64,000 nucleotides of DNA from NCBI GenBank assembly GCA_035651155.1, contig DASRGG010000036.1, positions 62,001 through 126,000 on the forward strand. The letters are read 5' to 3'. A program made the translations under genes and the position numbers. A model generated the notes under the pieces. It ran no database searches. It was not told the DNA's origin and saw nothing but the letters and a program-made list of their open reading frames with translations. The first letter of the stretch is position 1. Every line of letters starts with the position of its first letter. The stretch is from CF-39 sp035651155. Its GTDB lineage: Bacteria; Chloroflexota; Limnocylindria; P2-11E. Shown here piece after piece: positions 26,458-36,157 of this stretch.

Positions 26458-27570
26458 CTAGCTTGGCGAGGAGAACCCTGCGGTTCGTCGTGCAGAGACC
26501 CACGCGCCGAGGAGCGCGGCGTGGCGAAGGACGATTGATGCGGCGAGGACGGCCAACAGCAGCGTCTGCATTTCGTCGGTCACGTGCTCTACCAGCGTGA
26601 GGGGATATATCGACAGGAACACCGCAGCGTCTGCCGCGGTCAGCAGAGCGAACGCGCGAATCGGCAGCGCGCCCATCGCGAAGAACGGCAGCACCCACAG
26701 CGAGAACTGTGGCGAGTAGAGGCGTGACCAGATGAGCACCGTGAGGATCGCGAGGGCGACCGGTACAACCGGATCCCGTGTGCGGCGGGCCGCTGGCACG
26801 ACGACCAGTAGATAGGTCGCAAGAAGGCCCATGCTCGTGACGATCACAAGGATCGGGGCGGCGGGCAGGCCCATCACCGTCATCGCTCCACCGGCGATGC
26901 CCCACACCGAGTCGAAGTTCGCTCCGATACCGACCGAATAGCGCGTCAGGCTCTCGAGGCTGGAGAAACGTGCGCCTGCTGAGGGCGCATAGCAGGCCGC
27001 GATGACCGCACTGAATAGCGCTAATCGAAGGGTCGCGCCACGGATATCGATCGGCCTGCGTACGAGGAATAACGGGAGTGCCGTGGCGGGGAAGAGCTTC
27101 GCCGCCGTACCAGCCGCAAGCGCGACGATCGAGCGAAAGTGCGCCCGTCCGTCGTCCCAGCGAAGTGCGATGACGAGAGCGGCGATCGCGAGCAGATCGA
27201 AGTTCATGGGACCGAACAGCGCCAGTTGGGGCGCGAGCGCCCAGGCCCACCATTGAGCGCGATCGCGGGGGAGCGCCCACGCGACGGTCGCGGCCGCCGC
27301 CACCTGCAGGATGCTCCACAAGGACACGTACGCGACAGGCGACGGAACAAGTGTCGCGAACAGCGCGCTTAGGTAGCCGTCGAGCGGCGGGTACTCGAAA
27401 TATGCGTCCCAATACGGAACGTGGCCACCGGCGAGACCGCGCTGCCACGTGAACAGGATGTCGCTCCACGTGAAATTTGTGAACGGTGCGGGCAGCGCGC
27501 CAGCCGCGAGAAGGATCCGCGGGATCGCACCCACGCCCACCATCGCCGCGGCGATTGCTGGTCTCCTCAC
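26458..27570 (-). CDS. GT87/DUF2029-like polytopic glycosyltransferase
   Basis: 370 residues with about nine or ten hydrophobic segments. The first loop has SDILFTWQRGLAGGHVPYWD and FEYPPLDGYLS, an acidic/aromatic pattern like the first periplasmic loop of GT-C transferases of the GT87 class, which use polyprenyl-linked sugars on the outer face of the membrane. AAGTAAKLFPATALPLF is also typical. It starts with GTG overlapping the stop of the upstream gene (27567). The sugar and acceptor are unknown. Confidence 0.7.
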   Translation of the reverse strand: MRRPAIAAAMVGVGAIPRILLAAGALPAPFTNFTWSDILFTWQRGLAGGHVPYWDAYFEYPPLDGYLSALFATLVPSPVAYVSLWSILQVAAAATVAWALPRDRAQWWAWALAPQLALFGPMNFDLLAIAALVIALRWDDGRAHFRSIVALAAGTAAKLFPATALPLFLVRRPIDIRGATLRLALFSAVIAACYAPSAGARFSSLESLTRYSVGIGANFDSVWGIAGGAMTVMGLPAAPILVIVTSMGLLATYLLVVVPAARRTRDPVVPVALAILTVLIWSRLYSPQFSLWVLPFFAMGALPIRAFALLTAADAAVFLSIYPLTLVEHVTDEMQTLLLAVLAASIVLRHAALLGAWVSARRTAGFSSPS

Positions 27571-28952
27571 GTGGACCGTGGCGTGCGCAGGCTTGCGATC
27601 GCGATGCGTGCGAGAACCGCGAGGGCGACGATCACGAAAGCGAGCTGCGCGGTCCAGGTGCGTTCGGGCACTACGGAAGGCAGGAGCAATCCGACCAGTG
27701 ATGGTGTTGGTATGTCACCGACAAGACGTCGGAATACTTCGCCGACCTGGAATGTGGCACCTGGGTTGAGCATCGGCTGATGGACGGCGACGGCGACGAT
27801 CTGCGGGATCGCGCACAAAAACGTGAGCGGAGCGAGGGCGCGAGCCGATAGGGAGGCGAGCGGCCAGCATAGGAGTGGAAGGATCGGTATGAGAAGTCGG
27901 GGCCCGTATTCGGCGCGGAGAGGCCAGAAGATGAGGTCGTGCGGCAGGGCCGCGAAGGCCACGACCGTCACAACCGCCATGCCACCGGTGATCCCGATGA
28001 CCCGCCGCTCTGAAACGTGTTCGCGCCAGAGACGCGCCAGAAGCGCGGAGCCTGCGATCGCGACTGGCGCGACGACGAACAAGCCGTTCCGAGGCGAGAC
28101 GAGCAGCGCGACCATCGCGTCGAACGCGGGAAATCCCACGTGTATGTGCGCGAACGCGGCACGCTGCTGAGCGTCGGAAAGGTAGACGTAGATCCCAGCG
28201 AGAGGGGATCCGAAGGCCGCCGTCTGATAGACGACCAGCGGGAGGGCCCCCAATAGGAAGCCACCCGTGATCGATGCGACTCGCCATGCGGAGCGTGCCC
28301 GAAGCGCCTCGATGCCAAGAAGCACGAGTGGGACCGCCGCGCTGGCGACGACGACCGTCTCCGTCGAGAGCATCGCGCCAGACAGCAGTCCGACCGCGAG
28401 GTGTCGGCGGCGCACTGCCGCCAGCGCAAGTCCCGCGACGAGCGCGGCGCCGACCGATGTCGCCATGAAGAGCGTTGAATACACAGCGAGCGGAGTCGCG
28501 ATGACGCAGGCGAGAGCGGCGAGCCGCGACCTCGGAAGCCGGGCTTCGGCGGCGAGCTGCTCGACGAGTGATGCCGTCAGCACGAGAGCGCCGCCTGATA
28601 CGAGAACGGTCAGCAGCCACTTCCACCAAAAGCTGTCCATATGCGCCGCGGGGAAGACGAGACGCAGTAGCGCGTAGGGAATCATCGCGAGCAGCGATGG
28701 GAGCGGTGGCTTCGCCATGTAATCGTGGCCTTCGTAGAACGCAAGATCCTCTTCGATCGCCGGGCTTTCCGCGACGTATGGGTCGACGGCCAGGCTGTGA
28801 TGGTCCACGAACGCGTACACGAAGGCGAGGCGACCGTCGCCGCTGATCTCTGGAGCGGTCCGCACGAAATACGCGGACAGCACGAGCACGAGCGCCGGGA
28901 AGATCGCACGCTGGATCGTCGCGCGCCAGTCGCCACGACGAGGGGAGCTCAT
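27567..28952 (-). CDS. GT-C-like integral membrane protein (PMT/GT39-type)
   Basis: 461 residues from ATG 28952. The first extracytoplasmic loop has SGDGRLAFVYAFVDHHSLAVD and AFYEGHDYMAKPPLPS, the acidic-plus-KPP pattern of GT39-like mannosyl/arabinosyl transferases. Ten or more hydrophobic helices follow. An upstream AGGGATGTA may act as ribosome-binding site. It is divergent from the next GT87-like gene, the two starts being only 20 bases apart, so their promoters overlap. Confidence 0.7.
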   Translation of the reverse strand: MSSPRRGDWRATIQRAIFPALVLVLSAYFVRTAPEISGDGRLAFVYAFVDHHSLAVDPYVAESPAIEEDLAFYEGHDYMAKPPLPSLLAMIPYALLRLVFPAAHMDSFWWKWLLTVLVSGGALVLTASLVEQLAAEARLPRSRLAALACVIATPLAVYSTLFMATSVGAALVAGLALAAVRRRHLAVGLLSGAMLSTETVVVASAAVPLVLLGIEALRARSAWRVASITGGFLLGALPLVVYQTAAFGSPLAGIYVYLSDAQQRAAFAHIHVGFPAFDAMVALLVSPRNGLFVVAPVAIAGSALLARLWREHVSERRVIGITGGMAVVTVVAFAALPHDLIFWPLRAEYGPRLLIPILPLLCWPLASLSARALAPLTFLCAIPQIVAVAVHQPMLNPGATFQVGEVFRRLVGDIPTPSLVGLLLPSVVPERTWTAQLAFVIVALAVLARIAIASLRTPRST

Positions 28953-28960
28953 TACATCCC

Positions 28961-28966
28961 TACCAT
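28961..28966 (+). promoter_or_regulatory. Probable -10 element (TACCAT)
   Basis: TACCAT ends 6 bases before GTG 28973 in the 20-base gap between two divergent genes, so a leaderless start is expected. The opposite gene must use a promoter that overlaps it or lies inside the first codons. Confidence 0.4.
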
Positions 28967-28972
28967 GCGCGC

Positions 28973-30136
28973 GTGAAGGAAGTACCTCCCGTGTCGACGC
29001 GTTCGGACGACATACGTCAGATCCTCCCAGGGCTCGCCGCCTTGTGCGTCGCACTCGCTCTGGCCCTCGATCTGATCACGCTCAAACTCGTCGGATTCGA
29101 CTTCGCCGCGTACATCTTGGGAGCGCGTCGTCTCGTGGCCGGAGAACCGCTGTATCAGACCGCCCTCGTCGCGCTCGGGCCGTTCGGTCAATACGTGTAC
29201 GCACCCTTCGTCGTCCTTCCCTTCGTGCCGCTCGCTATGTTGCCATTCGACGTGGCGCGCCTGTCCTTCCTTCTGTTGCTCGCTGGGCTCGCTGCCCTCG
29301 TGACGTGGCACCTTGCTTCACAGCTGCCCCGAGCCACTCGCTATTGGGGAGCGGCTGCGATCGTCCTGTTCTTTCCGTTGATCTGGGAGGTGACCCTCGA
29401 AAACCTCACGCTGGTGACGCTGACAAGCACACTCCTCGCGTGGCGGTGGCGCCGTTCGGCTCCACGGTCGGGAGCCGCCTTCGCCGTGGCCCTCGGGCTG
29501 AAGCTCTTGCCGCTTTCACTCATCCCGTATTTCCTCGCGTCGGGACGCGTGCGCGTTCTGCTCTGGTCGGCGTTGGGGCTCATCGCGATCACCTTCTTCA
29601 CGTGGCCCATTGTGGGAGCTGAGTGGCCGGCGTTCATCGCGTTTCTCGCGTACATCGCCCAGGCTCCCGCTGGCACGGGGTCCAATATCGTTCCAGCTCT
29701 CTTTAGTGCTCCCCCCCTGCGCGTCGTGCTTCCTGCCCTCGCTCTACTGATCGCAGTCCTCTGCGGATTCGTGTCGCGCGCGAGCGACGGCGACGAGGAT
29801 CACTCCTTTCGGGTGGCCCTTGCGGCCGTTCCGCTCGTTGCGTCGACGCTGTGGTATCCGTATCTGATCTTCGCGCTCCCCCTGCTGGTCGCAAGCGGTC
29901 CGAGGCCTCCGACGTCCTTGCTCCGCGTGCCCTTCGCCGTTGCGAGGCCCTGCGCGTGGGTGCTCATGCAGTGGGAAACGCTCCGGGATCCCGGTCGTGA
30001 GTTCCTCATGCCGATGGTCGGCCTGCTGCTGCTGCTCATGGTGGGATTGCTCGAGCTCTACTGGTGTGAGCGGACGCAGCGGCCTCTGGGGGCGCAGGAG
30101 GCGCGAGCGAGGATCGCGAGCGCCCGCGTCGCGTGA
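28973..30136 (+). CDS. GT87/DUF2029-like membrane glycosyltransferase
   Basis: 387 residues. The first loop GFDFAAYILGARRLVAGEPLYQT and YVYAPFVVLPF matches the pattern of alpha-(1,2)/(1,6) mannosyltransferases of the GT87 family, and FAVALGLKLLPLSLIPYFL is the conserved Lys-containing helix. About ten membrane helices; the cytoplasmic tail is basic. GTG 28973 is chosen because of the TACCAT hexamer 6 bases upstream; GTG 28991 has a weak GAAGGA site and is the alternative. No catalytic detail can be given beyond the family. Confidence 0.72.
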   Translation: MKEVPPVSTRSDDIRQILPGLAALCVALALALDLITLKLVGFDFAAYILGARRLVAGEPLYQTALVALGPFGQYVYAPFVVLPFVPLAMLPFDVARLSFLLLLAGLAALVTWHLASQLPRATRYWGAAAIVLFFPLIWEVTLENLTLVTLTSTLLAWRWRRSAPRSGAAFAVALGLKLLPLSLIPYFLASGRVRVLLWSALGLIAITFFTWPIVGAEWPAFIAFLAYIAQAPAGTGSNIVPALFSAPPLRVVLPALALLIAVLCGFVSRASDGDEDHSFRVALAAVPLVASTLWYPYLIFALPLLVASGPRPPTSLLRVPFAVARPCAWVLMQWETLRDPGREFLMPMVGLLLLLMVGLLELYWCERTQRPLGAQEARARIASARVA

Positions 30137-30141
30137 CGTCG

Positions 30142-30147
30142 TATCGT
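30142..30147 (+). promoter_or_regulatory. Probable -10 element (TATCGT) of the PHP-led operon
   Basis: TATCGT ends 7 bases before GTG 30155. It marks the likely head of the coupled run that continues to 42159. Confidence 0.4.
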
Positions 30148-30154
30148 GCCGAAC

Positions 30155-30844
30155 GTGCCCCCACGCCGCGTCCGGCTCGACATGCACACCCACAGCGAGT
30201 ACTCCCCGGACAGCCGCACGCCGCTCGCGGCGCAGGCCGCGGCGCTCGTGGCGGCCGGCATCGACGTCGTGTGCGCGACCGACCACAACACCATCGAAGG
30301 CGCGCTCCGCCTGCGCGAGCTCGCCACCGACCGCCTGCGGGTGATCGTGGGCGAGGAGATCTCCAGCCGCGACGGCGAGATCATCGGGCTGTTCCTCGAG
30401 AAGCCCGTCCCGCGCGACCTCTCCGCCGAGGAGACGATCGAGCGCATACACGAGCAAGGCGGTATCGTCTCGGTCCCGCATCCGTTCAGCCGCAACCGCC
30501 TGTATCACCTGCGCCGCGACGCCCTCGAGCGCGTGTGGTCGCAGGTCGACTGCATCGAGATCTTCAACGCCCGCGAGGCGTTCGCGGCCGACAACCGGCG
30601 CGCCGCGGCGTTCGCGGCCCAGCACCGCATCCCCGGGGCCGCCGGGAGCGACGCGCATCGCGCTTCGGAGATCGGCAATGCCTGGATCGAGGTCGAAGAG
30701 TTCGGCGGCCGCGACGACTTCGTCGCCGCCGTGCGCGGCGGCGAGGTGCACGGTCGTCTCACCGGTCAGCGGATCCACCTCGCGACGCGCTACGACGTCT
30801 TCCGCAAATGGCTGAGCAGACGAAGAACGAAGACCCCCTCCTGA
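30155..30844 (+). CDS. PHP-domain metal-dependent phosphoesterase
   Basis: 229 residues. PHP motifs in order: DMHTHSEYSPDS (motif I), ATDHNTIEGAL (II), GEEISSRDGEIIG, VSVPHPFSR (III) and GSDAHRASEIG (IV). All His/Asp ligands of the trinuclear metal site appear to be present. The family includes histidinol phosphatase and RNase AM-like enzymes; sequence alone does not give the substrate. The start GTG 30155 fits the -10 spacing better than GTG 30146. It overlaps the flippase-like gene by 37 bases. Confidence 0.85.
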   Translation: MPPRRVRLDMHTHSEYSPDSRTPLAAQAAALVAAGIDVVCATDHNTIEGALRLRELATDRLRVIVGEEISSRDGEIIGLFLEKPVPRDLSAEETIERIHEQGGIVSVPHPFSRNRLYHLRRDALERVWSQVDCIEIFNAREAFAADNRRAAAFAAQHRIPGAAGSDAHRASEIGNAWIEVEEFGGRDDFVAAVRGGEVHGRLTGQRIHLATRYDVFRKWLSRRRTKTPS

Positions 30845-31878
30845 CGCCGTCGCCCTCGCGCCACGTCGAGGACCCGACGATCGAGGAGCTCGCCGAGGAG
30901 GCGGGCCACACCGACGAGGTCGCGGTCCGTCGCACGCTGTTCGGCTGGCGCGAGCTCGTCTCGACGCTCATCCCGCTCGCGCTCATCGCGGTCGCCGCCC
31001 GCAACGTCGACTGGGGCGAAGCCGGGAGGGCGCTCGCGCGATCGCAGCCGTACCTCGTCGTCCTCGCCCTCGTCGTCTACTACGCGACGTTCCCGCTGCG
31101 CTCCTGGCGCTGGGCGCGGCTGCTCCGCGAAGGCGGGACGGACCTCGGGTGGAGCGATCTGCTGCGCATCCTGTTCCTCGGATGGTTCGTCAACTGCGTC
31201 GTTCCCGCGAAGCTCGGCGACCTCTACCGCTCGTTCCTCGTGAAGCGCCGCTTCGGCGTCTCGCTGTCGCGGACCGTCGGCGTGGTGGTCGCGGAGCGGC
31301 TGCTCGATCTGCTCGTCGTGTTCCTGCTGCTCATCGTCGGCGGCTACGTCGCGTTCGGTCGCACGATCCTCCCCGACCTTCGGATCGTGTACGTCACGGG
31401 CGCGGCGCTCGCGCTGCTGATCGTCGCCGGGATCGCCGCGATGTACTACGTCGCGCCCACGCTCGCGCGCTTCTTCCCGGCGGAGGTACGACGGATCGGC
31501 CGGCTCTTCCGCGAAGGCGTCCTCCACAGCTTCCGCGCGCTGCCGCTCGCGGGTCCGCTCACGGTCGTCATCTGGGCGGCGGAAGCGCTGCGCCTGTTCT
31601 TCGTGCTCACCGCGCTGGGCCTCGGGCTCCCCGCGTCGGGCGTCGTCTTCGTCGCCGTCGCGGTCGCGCTCCTCACGACCGTGCCGCTCACGCCGGCCGG
31701 CTTCGGCTTCGTCGAGATCGCGATGGTCTACGTCCTCACCGCCGGCTTCGGCCTCAGCCAATCGGACGCCATCGCCGTGGCCGTCGTCGACCGCGCCGTG
31801 AGCGTGCTCTCCGTGATCGTGATCGGGGCGATCGTGTATCTGCGGACCGGACACGAGGAGCGGCTGGGAGCGCGGTGA
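30808..31878 (+). CDS. Flippase-like membrane protein (UPF0104/LPG synthase TM family)
   Basis: 356 residues. After a 55-residue acidic cytoplasmic N-terminus come about eight membrane helices. Family hallmarks are RSWRWARLLREGG, the FLGWFVNCVVPAKLGDLYRSFLVKRR block, and VPLTPAGFGFVEIAMVYVL near the end. Such proteins (AglD/YbhN-like) are suspected lipid or glycolipid flippases. Its place among GT-C-like genes suggests moving lipid-linked sugars across the membrane. Stop overlaps the next GTG. Confidence 0.78.
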   Translation: MAEQTKNEDPLLTPSPSRHVEDPTIEELAEEAGHTDEVAVRRTLFGWRELVSTLIPLALIAVAARNVDWGEAGRALARSQPYLVVLALVVYYATFPLRSWRWARLLREGGTDLGWSDLLRILFLGWFVNCVVPAKLGDLYRSFLVKRRFGVSLSRTVGVVVAERLLDLLVVFLLLIVGGYVAFGRTILPDLRIVYVTGAALALLIVAGIAAMYYVAPTLARFFPAEVRRIGRLFREGVLHSFRALPLAGPLTVVIWAAEALRLFFVLTALGLGLPASGVVFVAVAVALLTTVPLTPAGFGFVEIAMVYVLTAGFGLSQSDAIAVAVVDRAVSVLSVIVIGAIVYLRTGHEERLGAR

Positions 31879-33278
31879 CGCTCGGGGCGCGGCGCGCATG
31901 GGTGACGCTCGCCGTCGTGGCGCTCGCGATCGCGCTCGTCGCGATCGGCCGCTGGCTGTGGGCCCTCGGGGCGGGCGTGCCGATCCTGTACGGGGAGGGG
32001 GCGGTGGCGCACGCGGCGATCCTCGCGCGCGACCGCGCGGAATACGCGGCGCTCGCCGATCCGCGCGGCCTCATCTTCGTGGCCGCGAACTACCCGCCGC
32101 TCTACTTCCGCATCGCCGGGATCGCGGATCCGTTCGTTGCCGGCCGGGCCGCGAGCATCGTGGCCGCGTTGTTCGTGGCGGCCGCGATCGCGCGGACGGC
32201 GTTCACGCGCTCGGGTGTGCTCGCCGCCGTCGCGCTCGCGGCGACCTGGCTCGCGTGCATGCCGGTCGCGACCTGGGGACCGGCGGTGAAGCCGGATCTC
32301 GTCGCCCTCGCGTTCACCGTGGCCGCGGTGCTCGCCGCGGACGGGCGGCGCCGCCCCGCCCTCGCGGGCGTGCTCGTCGCGCTCGCGATCTGGTCGAAAC
32401 CGACCGCGGCGCTGCCGGCGATCGCGCTCGCGGTCTCTCTCGGTGGTCGCGCGACGGGCATTCGGCGGTATGCCGCGGGCATCGTCGCCGGATCCGCCGC
32501 CGTGCTCGCCCTCGCCGGCGGGGATCCCGGTGCCATGTTCGAGCACGTGGTGGCGTGGAACGCGCTGCCCTGGCACGCGGACCAGGCTCTCCTCCTCGTG
32601 CTCGTGCTCGCCGTCGTCTTCGGCGTGCCGCTCCTGAGCTATGCCTTCGCGCGCCCGAGCGGCGCGATCGGCGCGTATGCCGTCGCCGCGGCCGCGATCG
32701 TCGTTCTCGGAGGCCGTGAGGGCGCGACGATCAACTACCTGCTGGATCTCGTCACCGCGGCGACCCTCGGTCTCGCCGCATCGGGCGATCGCGTCACGTC
32801 CGGATGGGCGCGCCCGGCGCTCATCGCCGTGCAGCTCGTCGTCGCGCTCGCGCTCTTCGACCCGCTGGGACTCCTCGGAGGTCGCTCGATCGGCACGGGC
32901 GCGTGGGCCTCGCCCGCGCGCCTCGCCGCCGTGCACGTTCTGCCCGGCGACCTGCTCGTCGAGGACGCGGGCCTGCTGGTCGCCGACGGCCGCGTCCCGA
33001 AGGTCGACGATCTCTTCCTCTGGTCCAGGCTGCTCGATCGAGGCGCGCTGCCAGAGCGAGACCGGCTGCTCGACGCCGTGAGCGCGGGCGAGTTCGACGC
33101 GGTGGTCAGCGAGGTCGACCTCTCGCGCATCGCGGCCGCTCCGGCCTACGAGCGGCAGCGCTGGCACCCACGACTCGTCGACGCGGTGCTCGCGCGCTAC
33201 CGCCTCACGCGCGAAGCGGACGGCCTGTTCGTGTATCAGCGCGCCATCAGCCTGACCGACCGCGTGGCATTTCCCTAG
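31875..33278 (+). CDS. Polytopic GT-C-like membrane protein
   Basis: 467 residues from GTG 31875 (GTGA overlap). About ten hydrophobic segments are followed by a C-terminal soluble domain of some 110 residues (LLVEDAGLLVADGRVPKVDDLFLW, seen as GLLVADGRVPKVDD, then EFDAVVSEVDLSRI). The N-terminal loop GEGAVAHAAILARDRAEYAALADP and ANYPPLYF has the acidic-aromatic look of GT39/GT83-type transferases. A named family was not recognised. It is the fourth membrane or envelope gene in a coupled run. Confidence 0.65.
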   Translation: MTLGARRAWVTLAVVALAIALVAIGRWLWALGAGVPILYGEGAVAHAAILARDRAEYAALADPRGLIFVAANYPPLYFRIAGIADPFVAGRAASIVAALFVAAAIARTAFTRSGVLAAVALAATWLACMPVATWGPAVKPDLVALAFTVAAVLAADGRRRPALAGVLVALAIWSKPTAALPAIALAVSLGGRATGIRRYAAGIVAGSAAVLALAGGDPGAMFEHVVAWNALPWHADQALLLVLVLAVVFGVPLLSYAFARPSGAIGAYAVAAAAIVVLGGREGATINYLLDLVTAATLGLAASGDRVTSGWARPALIAVQLVVALALFDPLGLLGGRSIGTGAWASPARLAAVHVLPGDLLVEDAGLLVADGRVPKVDDLFLWSRLLDRGALPERDRLLDAVSAGEFDAVVSEVDLSRIAAAPAYERQRWHPRLVDAVLARYRLTREADGLFVYQRAISLTDRVAFP

Positions 33279-33281
33279 ACT
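33276..33281 (+). promoter_or_regulatory. Probable internal -10 element (TAGACT)
   Basis: TAGACT includes the stop codon of the upstream gene and ends 6 bases before GTG 33288, so a second leaderless transcript may start here within the operon. Confidence 0.4.
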
Positions 33282-33287
33282 GCCCGC

Positions 33288-34796
33288 GTGCCGGATGCCA
33301 CCGCCATCCGACGTATCGCTTCTCTCTCACTCGCATTGCTCGTCGCGCGGATCGCCACCGCGTTCGTCGTTTCGCAGCCCGGGTATACCGACTCCTTCTA
33401 TTTCACCGCCGTCGCCGACCGGCTCGCGCAGGGCGCGGGCCTGACCGCGGATTTCCTGTGGTCGCCGCTGGAGGCTCGCGCTGACCTGGGACTCCCCGTC
33501 GCGAGCCATCTCTTCTGGGTGCCGCTGCCGACGGGCCTCGCGGCTCTGGGCGTCGCGCTCGCGGGTCCGCTCGCCGGCGCGTTCCGCGCCGCGCAGCTCC
33601 CGTTCATCCTCACCGCCGCGCTGCTCCCCGGAGCCGCGTATGTGGCGGCGCGCGCGCTCGGCACGCGCGAGCGCTTCGCGCTCGCGGCCGCGGCGATCGC
33701 GGGTTGTGGCGGGCTGTTCGCTCCGGCGTTCGTTTCGGTCGACGCGTTCGCGCCGGCGGCGCTCATGGGCACCGCCTTCTTCCTCGCGTACGCCCGTGCC
33801 GCGGCGGGGTCGACGCGTGCCGGGCTCGTGGCGGGCCTCCTCGTCGGCCTTCTCTATCTGTCGCGCAGCGAAGGCGCGCTCTTCGGTCTCGCGCTGCTGT
33901 GGCTCGTACGAACGGAACGGTCGCGGCGCGCGGGCGTCGCGGCATCGCTCGTCGCGCTCGCCTTCGGTTGCGCATGGCTCGTGCGCGACCTTTCCGCCGG
34001 CCTCGGTGCGGGGCTCTTCGCGCGGTCGGCGCTGCTCGTGCGCTACGAGGATCTCTTCGCGTTCCAGCCCGACTACATCGGCGCGTCCGCGGCTCCGGCG
34101 ATCGACCTCGTCACGGCGCGGGCCGCGGCGCTCGTCACCAACGCCGTCACCTTCACGTTCGCGTTCGCGCTGCTGCTCGTGGTCCCGCTCGCCGCGGGCG
34201 TCCGCGGTCTGCGCGACCGGCCCGAGGTCCGTGCGTGGCTGGGTCTCGCCGTGCTCGTGTATCTGGCGCAATCCCTCGTCTGGACGTTGCACTCGACGCG
34301 CGGCTCGTACTTCCACTCGCTCGCGGCGTTCTTCCCATTCGGCGTCGCGATCGCCGCGGCGGGCGCGGAGCGTCTGCTCACGTCGCTCGCCCGGCGCACG
34401 GCCGATGCCTGGATCGCGGGCGCCGTCGTGCTCGTCGCGATCGTCTCGGTCACGTCGGTCGCGCAGTGGGACGCGAGCTTCAACGGCGGGACGCGGGCGC
34501 GCGCGTCGGCGCTCGACGCGATCCCCGCGGGCCCGTTCCTCGCGATCGACGCGGCGGCATGGCGTTGGATCAGCGGACGGCGCGTCGCGGTGACGCCCGC
34601 GGACGGCCTCGCGCGCGCCGCGTGCGTGGCCGCGGCGATCGACGCGCGCTCGATCGTGCTCGAGGCTGCCCACTTCAGCCGATACGACGCGCTCTACCGT
34701 GGTGGCGCGCGGCCGGCGTGGCTCGACGCGCCCGTCGTGCGCGGCGCGACCCGGGTCTACCCGATCCGCGGCGTCCCGCCCTGCGGCGCGCCGTGA
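33288..34796 (+). CDS. Polytopic GT-C-like membrane protein
   Basis: 502 residues, with about ten or eleven hydrophobic helices and a C-terminal soluble part of about 100 residues. The first outside loop contains GYTDSFYFTAVADRLAQGAG and later ADLGLPVASHLFWVPLP; RSEGALFGLALLWL follows in a cytoplasmic loop. The arrangement is that of a lipid-sugar-dependent transferase but with no conserved family signature that I recognise. Its stop overlaps the GTG of the first paralogue of the tandem array. Confidence 0.62.
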   Translation: MPDATAIRRIASLSLALLVARIATAFVVSQPGYTDSFYFTAVADRLAQGAGLTADFLWSPLEARADLGLPVASHLFWVPLPTGLAALGVALAGPLAGAFRAAQLPFILTAALLPGAAYVAARALGTRERFALAAAAIAGCGGLFAPAFVSVDAFAPAALMGTAFFLAYARAAAGSTRAGLVAGLLVGLLYLSRSEGALFGLALLWLVRTERSRRAGVAASLVALAFGCAWLVRDLSAGLGAGLFARSALLVRYEDLFAFQPDYIGASAAPAIDLVTARAAALVTNAVTFTFAFALLLVVPLAAGVRGLRDRPEVRAWLGLAVLVYLAQSLVWTLHSTRGSYFHSLAAFFPFGVAIAAAGAERLLTSLARRTADAWIAGAVVLVAIVSVTSVAQWDASFNGGTRARASALDAIPAGPFLAIDAAAWRWISGRRVAVTPADGLARAACVAAAIDARSIVLEAAHFSRYDALYRGGARPAWLDAPVVRGATRVYPIRGVPPCGAP

Positions 34797-36157
34797 CCGG
34801 CCGACGTCTCGCACCGCTGCTCGTCGCGCTGACGGCGTTCGCGGTCGCGGTCGCGCGGCCGCCGTCCGACCCCGACATGTTCTGGCACCTCGCATCCGGC
34901 CGGTGGATGGTCGATCACCGCGACATCCTCCGGCTCGACCAGTTCTCGAGCACGATCGACGGCCAGCCGTACAGCGTCGGCGAATGGCTGGGGGAGGTCG
35001 TCCTGTACGGGGCGTACGCGATCGGTGGATGGGGCGGCATCGTGGTGCTGCGCGGGTCCCTCGTCGCCGTCGCCGCGTTCTTCCTCACCCGTGCGTCGCT
35101 CGCCAGCGGCGCGTCGCCCCGGGTCGCGCTGCCCATCGTCGTCCTCGCGCTGCTCCTCTCGACGATCGTGTGGACCGATCGTCCCCATCTGTTCACGCTG
35201 GCGTTCTTCCCACTGCTCCTCGATCTGCTCCTCCGCGTACGCGCTGGCGCGACGCGGTGGCTCGCCGCGGTCCCGCCGCTCCTCCTCGTATGGACGGATC
35301 TCCACGGTGGGTACGCGCTCGGCCTCGCGCTCGTCGCGCTCTTCGCGGTCGACGCGCTCGTCCGCCGCGATCGCGCGCGCGCGTTCGTCGTCACGGCCGC
35401 CGCGGCCGCGGTCGTCACCCTGCTCGATCCGGGCTCGCTCGGCATCGGCGCCGCGGTCGCGCACGCGGCCGCGCCGCCGCGCTTCATCGTCGAGGAGCTG
35501 CCGCCGGACGTGCTCACGCCCGCCGGCCTGCTGTTCGCGGCCTTCGTGCTCGGCACGATCGCCGTCAGCATGCGCGCGGGCGGCACGGCGCTCGACGCGC
35601 TGCTCCTCATCCCGCTGCTGTGGCTCGCGCTCTCCGCGCGGCGCGACATGCCGTACTTCGCGATGGCCGCGGTGCCGTACCTCGCGCGGGAGCTCCCGCG
35701 CGCGCTGCCCGCCGCCCGGCGCGCGGGCCCGCGATCCGGCCCGAGGCGCGGCGTGCTCGCCGGCGCCGTGGTCGGCGTCGCGGCGATGGTGCTCGTGAGC
35801 ATCGTCTCGCTGCCGGCCGCCGTCGACGAGAACGCGTATCCATCGGGCGCGCTCGCCGCGCTGCGCGCCGGGAGCGGCGTGCTGCTCAACGAGTACGACT
35901 GGGGCGGCTACCTCATCTGGCGCGCACCGGAGCGTCCGGTCTTCATCGACGGGCGCCTCCTCCCGTATCTGCCGCGCGTCTTCGCGGACTGGAACGCCGC
36001 CGTGCGCCTGGCGCCGCGATGGCGCGACGTCCTCGAGCGGTATCGCGTCACGACGGTCCTGCTGAAGCCCGATCGCCCGCTGGTGGGCGCGCTGCGCGAG
36101 GACGGTTGGCGCGAGAGCGGGAGCGGCGCCGACTGGGTGTTGCTGACGCGCCCGTGA
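34793..36157 (+). CDS. Membrane protein, tandem paralogue 1 of 3 (WH...DRP...FIDGR family)
   Basis: 454 residues. It shares a set of motifs with the next two genes: DPDMFWHLASGRWM in the first outside loop, GEWLGEVVLYGAY, WTDRPHLFTL, WTDLHGGYALGLAL, PPRFIVEELPPDV, ARRDMPYFAMAAVPYLA, and a C-terminal LNEYDWGGYLIW with VFIDGRLLPYLP. About ten helices precede a short soluble C-terminal domain. The D-x-D-x-x-W-H loop is reminiscent of GT-C catalytic loops. Function unknown. Starts with GTG overlapping the upstream stop. Confidence 0.7.
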   Translation: MTGRRLAPLLVALTAFAVAVARPPSDPDMFWHLASGRWMVDHRDILRLDQFSSTIDGQPYSVGEWLGEVVLYGAYAIGGWGGIVVLRGSLVAVAAFFLTRASLASGASPRVALPIVVLALLLSTIVWTDRPHLFTLAFFPLLLDLLLRVRAGATRWLAAVPPLLLVWTDLHGGYALGLALVALFAVDALVRRDRARAFVVTAAAAAVVTLLDPGSLGIGAAVAHAAAPPRFIVEELPPDVLTPAGLLFAAFVLGTIAVSMRAGGTALDALLLIPLLWLALSARRDMPYFAMAAVPYLARELPRALPAARRAGPRSGPRRGVLAGAVVGVAAMVLVSIVSLPAAVDENAYPSGALAALRAGSGVLLNEYDWGGYLIWRAPERPVFIDGRLLPYLPRVFADWNAAVRLAPRWRDVLERYRVTTVLLKPDRPLVGALREDGWRESGSGADWVLLTRP